Source of the DNA: Bin55 sp965199895
GTDB taxonomy: Bacteria; Pseudomonadota; Gammaproteobacteria; Pseudomonadales; Azotimanducaceae
Length of the DNA: 64,000 nt
Direction: 5' to 3'
NCBI GenBank assembly: GCA_965199895.1
Contig: CBDATJ010000003.1
Span: 92,234 to 156,233 of the forward strand
Shown: piece by piece, positions 60,422 to 64,000 of the stretch
How positions within the stretch are numbered: position 1 is the stretch's first letter
Layout of the letters: the number at the start of each line of letters is the position of its first letter
Notes under the pieces: model-generated
The model's input: the letters and a program-made list of their open reading frames with translations, nothing else
Told to the model about the DNA's origin: nothing
Databases searched by the model: none
Program-made: the position numbers and the translations under genes

Positions 60422-62030
60422 TGCTGGGAACAGCTTCGTCTAATGTGTGCGGATGATCCCGTGTGTAATGCAATCCTCTACTCTCTTTGCGCCACTGTGC
60501 AGAGCGCACAATCAGCTCAGCTACATGAGTGAGATTTCTGAGCTCAAGTAAGTCGCCCTTGATTCGAAAGTTTGAGTAGTAATCGTGAACTTCCTGCTTA
60601 AATAGTTCGATCCGCTTCGCTGCTCTCTGTAGTCGTCTATCGGTGCGAACGATCCCAACGAAGTTCCACATCAAGTTTCTGAGCTCTGACCAGTTTTGGG
60701 TCAGGACAACATCTTCATCTGATTCAGTGACACGACTTTCGTCCCAATCGGGGATCCGCAGATCAATTGATTCAGCATCAGAGAGATAACCCCGTACATG
60801 GTTAGCTGCTGACCGAGCAAGAACCAGACACTCTAGTAGCGAATTGCTTGCGAGTCGATTGGCACCATGCAATCCCGAACAGGCAACTTCTCCTACTGCA
60901 TACAAACCAACAACGTCGGTTGCACCAGAAAGTTCAACCATCACCCCGCCACAGGTGTAATGCGCAGCGGGAACGACCGGAATGGGATCTACTGACATAT
61001 CGATACCTAATTGTTGTAATCTCTTATCAATGTTCGGAAATCGATCTTGAAGATGAGCTTTAGGTAAACGAGTGACGTCGAGATAAACATTGGAAATCCC
61101 TAACCTTTTCATCTCAAAGTCAATGGATCGAGCAACTACATCACGTGTTGCCAACTCTCCTCGACTGTCGAACCGATCCATAAATCGTTCACCATTGGGA
61201 AGGATTAGTTTTCCACCTTCTCCTCGGACTGCTTCAGAAATCAAGAACGAACGCGCTTGGGAGTGGTAGAGGCAAGTGGGATGAAACTGACTAAACTCCA
61301 TGTTGGCAACTCGACATCCCGCCCTAGCAGCAATCGCAATTCCATCTCCAGTCGCTCCATCAGGATTCGTGGTGTATTTGTAGACCTTGGAGGCACCTCC
61401 CGTTGCAAGGACCACACACCGAGCAGTCCAGGTTTCAACAGATTTGGTATCTCGGTTGTAGACGTACAACCCTGCTACCCGACCCTGTTCTAACCCAAGC
61501 TTATCCGTTGTGATCACATCTATTGCCAATCGATTCGTCCGAAGTTCGACATTGGGTTCAGCTTGAACCTTTTCGGTCAATGTATTCGTAATCGCTTGTC
61601 CGGTAGCGTCAGCAACGTGTAATACACGAGGAAAGCTGTGTGCGCCTTCGTTAGCAAGACTGAACTCGCCTGCGGTTTGGTCAAAGGGAACTCCAAGATC
61701 TGCAAGTTCTTCGACTACACGCTGGGCTTGCGTCACCACATGCCGAACTACTGCTTCATCACACAATCCAGCTCCAGCTCGAATGGTATCGCACACGTGG
61801 TCGTCCGTCGAGTCTTCTTTGTGTATTGCTGCTGCAATTCCCCCTTGGGCACGGTTTGTGGATGTACTTCTTAAGCTTTCCTTTGATATGAGTATCACTT
61901 TGAAATGTCGAGCAAGGTGCAGCGCGGTGCAAAGCCCCGCTGCACCTGTTCCTACAACAATGACATCTGCGATTAAGTGGTCGCTAGGCACCTTTAACTC
62001 GATCTTAAAATCTGGCAGAATCTTAAGCAA
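60405..62030 (-). CDS. nadB: L-aspartate oxidase
   Basis: An FAD enzyme that oxidises aspartate to iminoaspartate, the first step of NAD synthesis. 541 residues from a TTG at 62030, or 528 from GTG 61991 (MPSDHLIADVIVVGTG, a more typical start). FAD-binding GTGAAGL near 27-33, STNRAQGGIAAA near 57, the HPT-x-LY substrate segment near 252 and HGANRLASNSLLE near 390 are visible. It is divergent from rpoE, as in E. coli. Confidence 0.95.
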   Translation of the reverse strand: MLKILPDFKIELKVPSDHLIADVIVVGTGAAGLCTALHLARHFKVILISKESLRSTSTNRAQGGIAAAIHKEDSTDDHVCDTIRAGAGLCDEAVVRHVVTQAQRVVEELADLGVPFDQTAGEFSLANEGAHSFPRVLHVADATGQAITNTLTEKVQAEPNVELRTNRLAIDVITTDKLGLEQGRVAGLYVYNRDTKSVETWTARCVVLATGGASKVYKYTTNPDGATGDGIAIAARAGCRVANMEFSQFHPTCLYHSQARSFLISEAVRGEGGKLILPNGERFMDRFDSRGELATRDVVARSIDFEMKRLGISNVYLDVTRLPKAHLQDRFPNIDKRLQQLGIDMSVDPIPVVPAAHYTCGGVMVELSGATDVVGLYAVGEVACSGLHGANRLASNSLLECLVLARSAANHVRGYLSDAESIDLRIPDWDESRVTESDEDVVLTQNWSELRNLMWNFVGIVRTDRRLQRAAKRIELFKQEVHDYYSNFRIKGDLLELRNLTHVAELIVRSAQWRKESRGLHYTRDHPHTLDEAVPSIIHPD

Positions 62031-62185
62031 CTGTTTCGTAAGACTCCACGCTCAAGGATAGTTTGTTCCGGTTCTAACCAAATCTTTCGACTCTTGATAG
62101 CGAATTGGGTGCCAATAAAATTGAGTGCAGGTTGGTGGGGTGCGTAGAAACGAACCGGCTGCCTAGAACGAGAGGAAATGTGCAA

Positions 62186-62764
62186 GTGGCTACACAACCA
62201 GATACAGACGCTGCATTGGTTAAGCGTGTTCAAGAGGGCGACAGCAGCGCTTTTGACTTGCTTTTTGATCGTTACAAGCATCGAATCCATTCACTCATAA
62301 GCCGATTCTTAGACAACAACGAAGACGTTGAAGATGTGCTTCAAGACTCGTTTATCAAAGCCTACAAAGCACTTCCGAAATTTCGAGGAGAAAGTCAGTT
62401 CTATACCTGGCTGTACCGCATCGCAACCAACACTGCAAAAAATCATTTGTCGGCTAAAGCCAGAAAGCCTGTCAACAAAGATATCGACATGGATGAAGAA
62501 ATCTACATCAACGAGATTAGTGAGTTACAGGAAACCGAAAATCCAGCGAATTTACTCGAAAGTCAAGAGCTGGAACAAATCATAAATGATGCTGTCCAAC
62601 GTCTAGAACCAGAACTCCGTAGTGCGATCACGTTGCGTGAGTATGCTGGCTTAAGTTATGAACAAATTGCACAAATCATGGACTGTCCAGTAGGTACAGT
62701 TCGTTCGCGTATTTTCCGAGCCCGAGAGTCGATCTCGAACCGCATTCGTACGAGAGACGCGTAA
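62186..62764 (+). CDS. rpoE: RNA polymerase sigma-E (RpoE) envelope stress sigma factor
   Basis: An ECF sigma factor, 192 residues from the GTG at 62186, with AGAGGA nine bases upstream; the frame is open back to 62105 but the extra residues do not match the family. Region 2 is YTWLYRIATNTAKNHL and region 4 GLSYEQIAQIMDCPVGTVRSRIFRARE, both close to E. coli RpoE. It directs the extracytoplasmic stress regulon and is held by RseA. It is followed by rseA after 135 bp. Confidence 0.95.
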   Translation: MATQPDTDAALVKRVQEGDSSAFDLLFDRYKHRIHSLISRFLDNNEDVEDVLQDSFIKAYKALPKFRGESQFYTWLYRIATNTAKNHLSAKARKPVNKDIDMDEEIYINEISELQETENPANLLESQELEQIINDAVQRLEPELRSAITLREYAGLSYEQIAQIMDCPVGTVRSRIFRARESISNRIRTRDA

Positions 62765-62899
62765 ACAAAGGCTCAAAACTATCAGTTATAGGAAATTTTG
62801 AACATAATCAAGAATTAAAGATTGCAACTCGGAGGCTGTTAGTGTGTCTAACGCTTCAAGTGTCTAGTTTGAAATCGTGTAGGAGGATTTAGAACCCGT

Positions 62900-63553
62900 A
62901 TGGCAGAATCAACGAAGAGCAGCATGTCGATGCTCATTGATGGCGAGCTGAATCAGGAGGATTCGAACAAGATACTACAGGAGTTGCACCAGAACGAGGA
63001 ACTGCGAACCGACTGGAGAAACTATCATGCCATTTCCGCGGTGCTACGACGCGAGGAGCTATCATCACTGAAAGCTCCACCAGATTGGGAAGCGTTGTCA
63101 CAGAAAATCTCGGATGACTATAACGTCATCTCCTTCCATCCCAAACGAACACGAAAGCGAGTCTATCTCAGCCTGGGGGGAATAGCAGCAGCCGTAAGTT
63201 TCATGGTTGCTGTTTTTGTCTTTCAACCAAACTTGTGGAACGACAACTCCACAGAATCAGTCGCAGATACGACCGATACCTCCTCAGTATCTCCTCAAGC
63301 AGCAATGGCATCCATCAACGGTGAAGTTCCTGAAGATCCAGTCAACACGATGCCTACGGCTAGCTTTGCCTTTAGTTTTGTTTTTCACTACTCCAATACC
63401 GACCTCCCCTCTGTCCCCCAAGACGTTCAAGGAAGAACTTCATCAACAACATTTAGCTTTCTCGAAGAATACGACAAGATTACCTCAGGCCTGGATGAAT
63501 CACCTCTACCAGTCACTCGGGTTGCTGCACGAACTGTATCTATCGAACTATGA
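62900..63553 (+). CDS. rseA: anti-sigma-E factor RseA
   Basis: A single-pass inner-membrane protein that binds and inhibits RpoE until cut by DegS and RseP. 217 residues: N-terminal sigma-binding domain with SMLIDGEL and RTDWRNYHAI, one transmembrane segment (about 88-108), then a periplasmic part that is Ser/Thr-rich. The ATG has a distant AGGAGG (13 bases). The end overlaps the presumed start of rseB (ATGA). Confidence 0.9.
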   Translation: MAESTKSSMSMLIDGELNQEDSNKILQELHQNEELRTDWRNYHAISAVLRREELSSLKAPPDWEALSQKISDDYNVISFHPKRTRKRVYLSLGGIAAAVSFMVAVFVFQPNLWNDNSTESVADTTDTSSVSPQAAMASINGEVPEDPVNTMPTASFAFSFVFHYSNTDLPSVPQDVQGRTSSTTFSFLEEYDKITSGLDESPLPVTRVAARTVSIEL

Positions 63554-64000
63554 ACGCATACCCAATTCACACATCTAGGGTATAGCTGTTGTTTCTCTTG
63601 TGCTGTTAGCTGGATACGCCACAGCGAATGACCGAACCTCTCTTGAGTGGTTACAAGCCATGGAAGATGCCATGCGCATCACCCTTACGAAGGTAACTTG
63701 AGTTACTGGACGGTCAAGACATGACCACACTACACTTTCTTCACGAAGTCGAAAATGGAACCCAGAACGTCACAGTGGACCCCCTTGATGGAGATGAGGA
63801 AGAGTCCACTCGAATTTCAAAGAAACTTCGTCAATCTTCCATTACCGCGCTCATCAGTGATGTTTACGACCTTGGAAAACCCTTAGACGACAGAATTGCG
63901 GACAGACCCGCGGTATGTATCAGCATCACACCGAAGCAGCCCGACCGTTATTCCATGAATATTTGCATTTGCAAACAATCGAACATCTTGCTAAAAAAGA
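63550..64000 (+). pseudogene. rseB: rseB with several frameshifts, running off the right edge
   Basis: RseB normally binds the periplasmic part of RseA and shields it from cleavage. An ATG (63550) overlaps the rseA stop, but its frame stops at once (TAG at 63583). A second frame (63579 to about 63698) gives a signal peptide and TSLEWLQAMEDAMR, typical of RseB. A third frame reads PYEGNLSYW (compare NYEGTFVY). The first frame resumes at about 63703 (LLDGQDMTTLHFLHEVENG) and continues to the window end, with RIADRPAVCISITPKQPDRY matching RseB's second segment. At least three frame changes are needed. Confidence 0.65.

Noticed and set aside
62031..62185. Sigma-E promoter (GGAAC-like) in the nadB-rpoE spacer
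   Set aside because: Candidate -35 and -10 elements have the wrong spacing (19 instead of about 16 bp).
1..64000. CRISPR arrays, insertion sequences, prophage or integrase genes
   Set aside because: No regularly spaced repeats, transposase or integrase motifs were seen anywhere in the window.

Overview
The window is chromosomal DNA of a gammaproteobacterium with moderate GC. I assign the class from gene order and gene content: the run epmB/efp/epmA-orn-queG-nnr-tsaE-amiB-mutL-miaA-hflX-hflK-hflC-purA ... rnr-rlmB-rpsF-rpsR-rplI-dnaB-radA follows the Escherichia coli/Pseudomonas arrangement closely, as do yqiB-cpdA-parE(-parC), ribD-nusB-thiL-pgpA, xseB-ispA and nadB<>rpoE-rseA-rseB. The tmRNA tag (ANDDNYALAA) and EF-P beta-lysylation point the same way. 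I do not recognise the genus. TTG and GTG starts are common and genes are packed tightly, often overlapping.

Layout. 1-927: the start of a gene that runs off the left edge, two palindromic operator-like sites, and decayed, duplicated gene relics. 928-2034: class III alcohol dehydrogenase (formaldehyde detoxification). 2375-7427: a single-chain restriction-modification enzyme (Mrr-like nuclease, SF2 translocase, N6-adenine methyltransferase, target recognition domain) carrying a C15 and a G12 homopolymer. The C15 tract currently separates the recognition domain from the rest, so this looks like a phase-variable locus in its OFF state, and it is the most unusual thing in the window. 7678-14603: acyl-CoA ligase, ahcY, a cytochrome c5-like lipoprotein, and an oxidative-stress block (oxyR convergent with rubrerythrin, an Fe-S/CCG protein and DUF3501). 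14768-22727: MATE exporter, yqiB, cpdA, both topoisomerase IV subunits and epmB. 22755-44095: translation, tRNA modification, repair, membrane quality control and replication genes in the conserved order above, with hfq, nsrR and priB missing from their usual slots. 44222-51354: radA, glyA, a reduced rib/nusB/thiL/pgpA cluster, xseB, ispA. 51454-51810: tmRNA. 51827-57969: a large membrane protein joining an ABC-2-type permease domain to a degenerate M1-peptidase-like domain, a TonB-dependent receptor and a secreted peroxiredoxin. 57999-64000: pdxJ, yciB, ygfZ, sdhE, nadB, rpoE, rseA and a frameshifted rseB.

Two sites suggest links to chromosome replication and segregation: a perfect parS palindrome inside the permease/M1-like gene (54330-54345) and a pair of DnaA boxes 11 bp apart just upstream of dnaB (42437-42456). 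parS sites usually lie near oriC, so this region may be in the origin-proximal part of the chromosome.

Envelope stress control (rpoE, rseA) appears altered because rseB carries several frameshifts. Peroxide defence is served by oxyR, rubrerythrin and the exported peroxiredoxin. EF-P maturation is complete for lysylation (epmA, epmB, K34 in EF-P).
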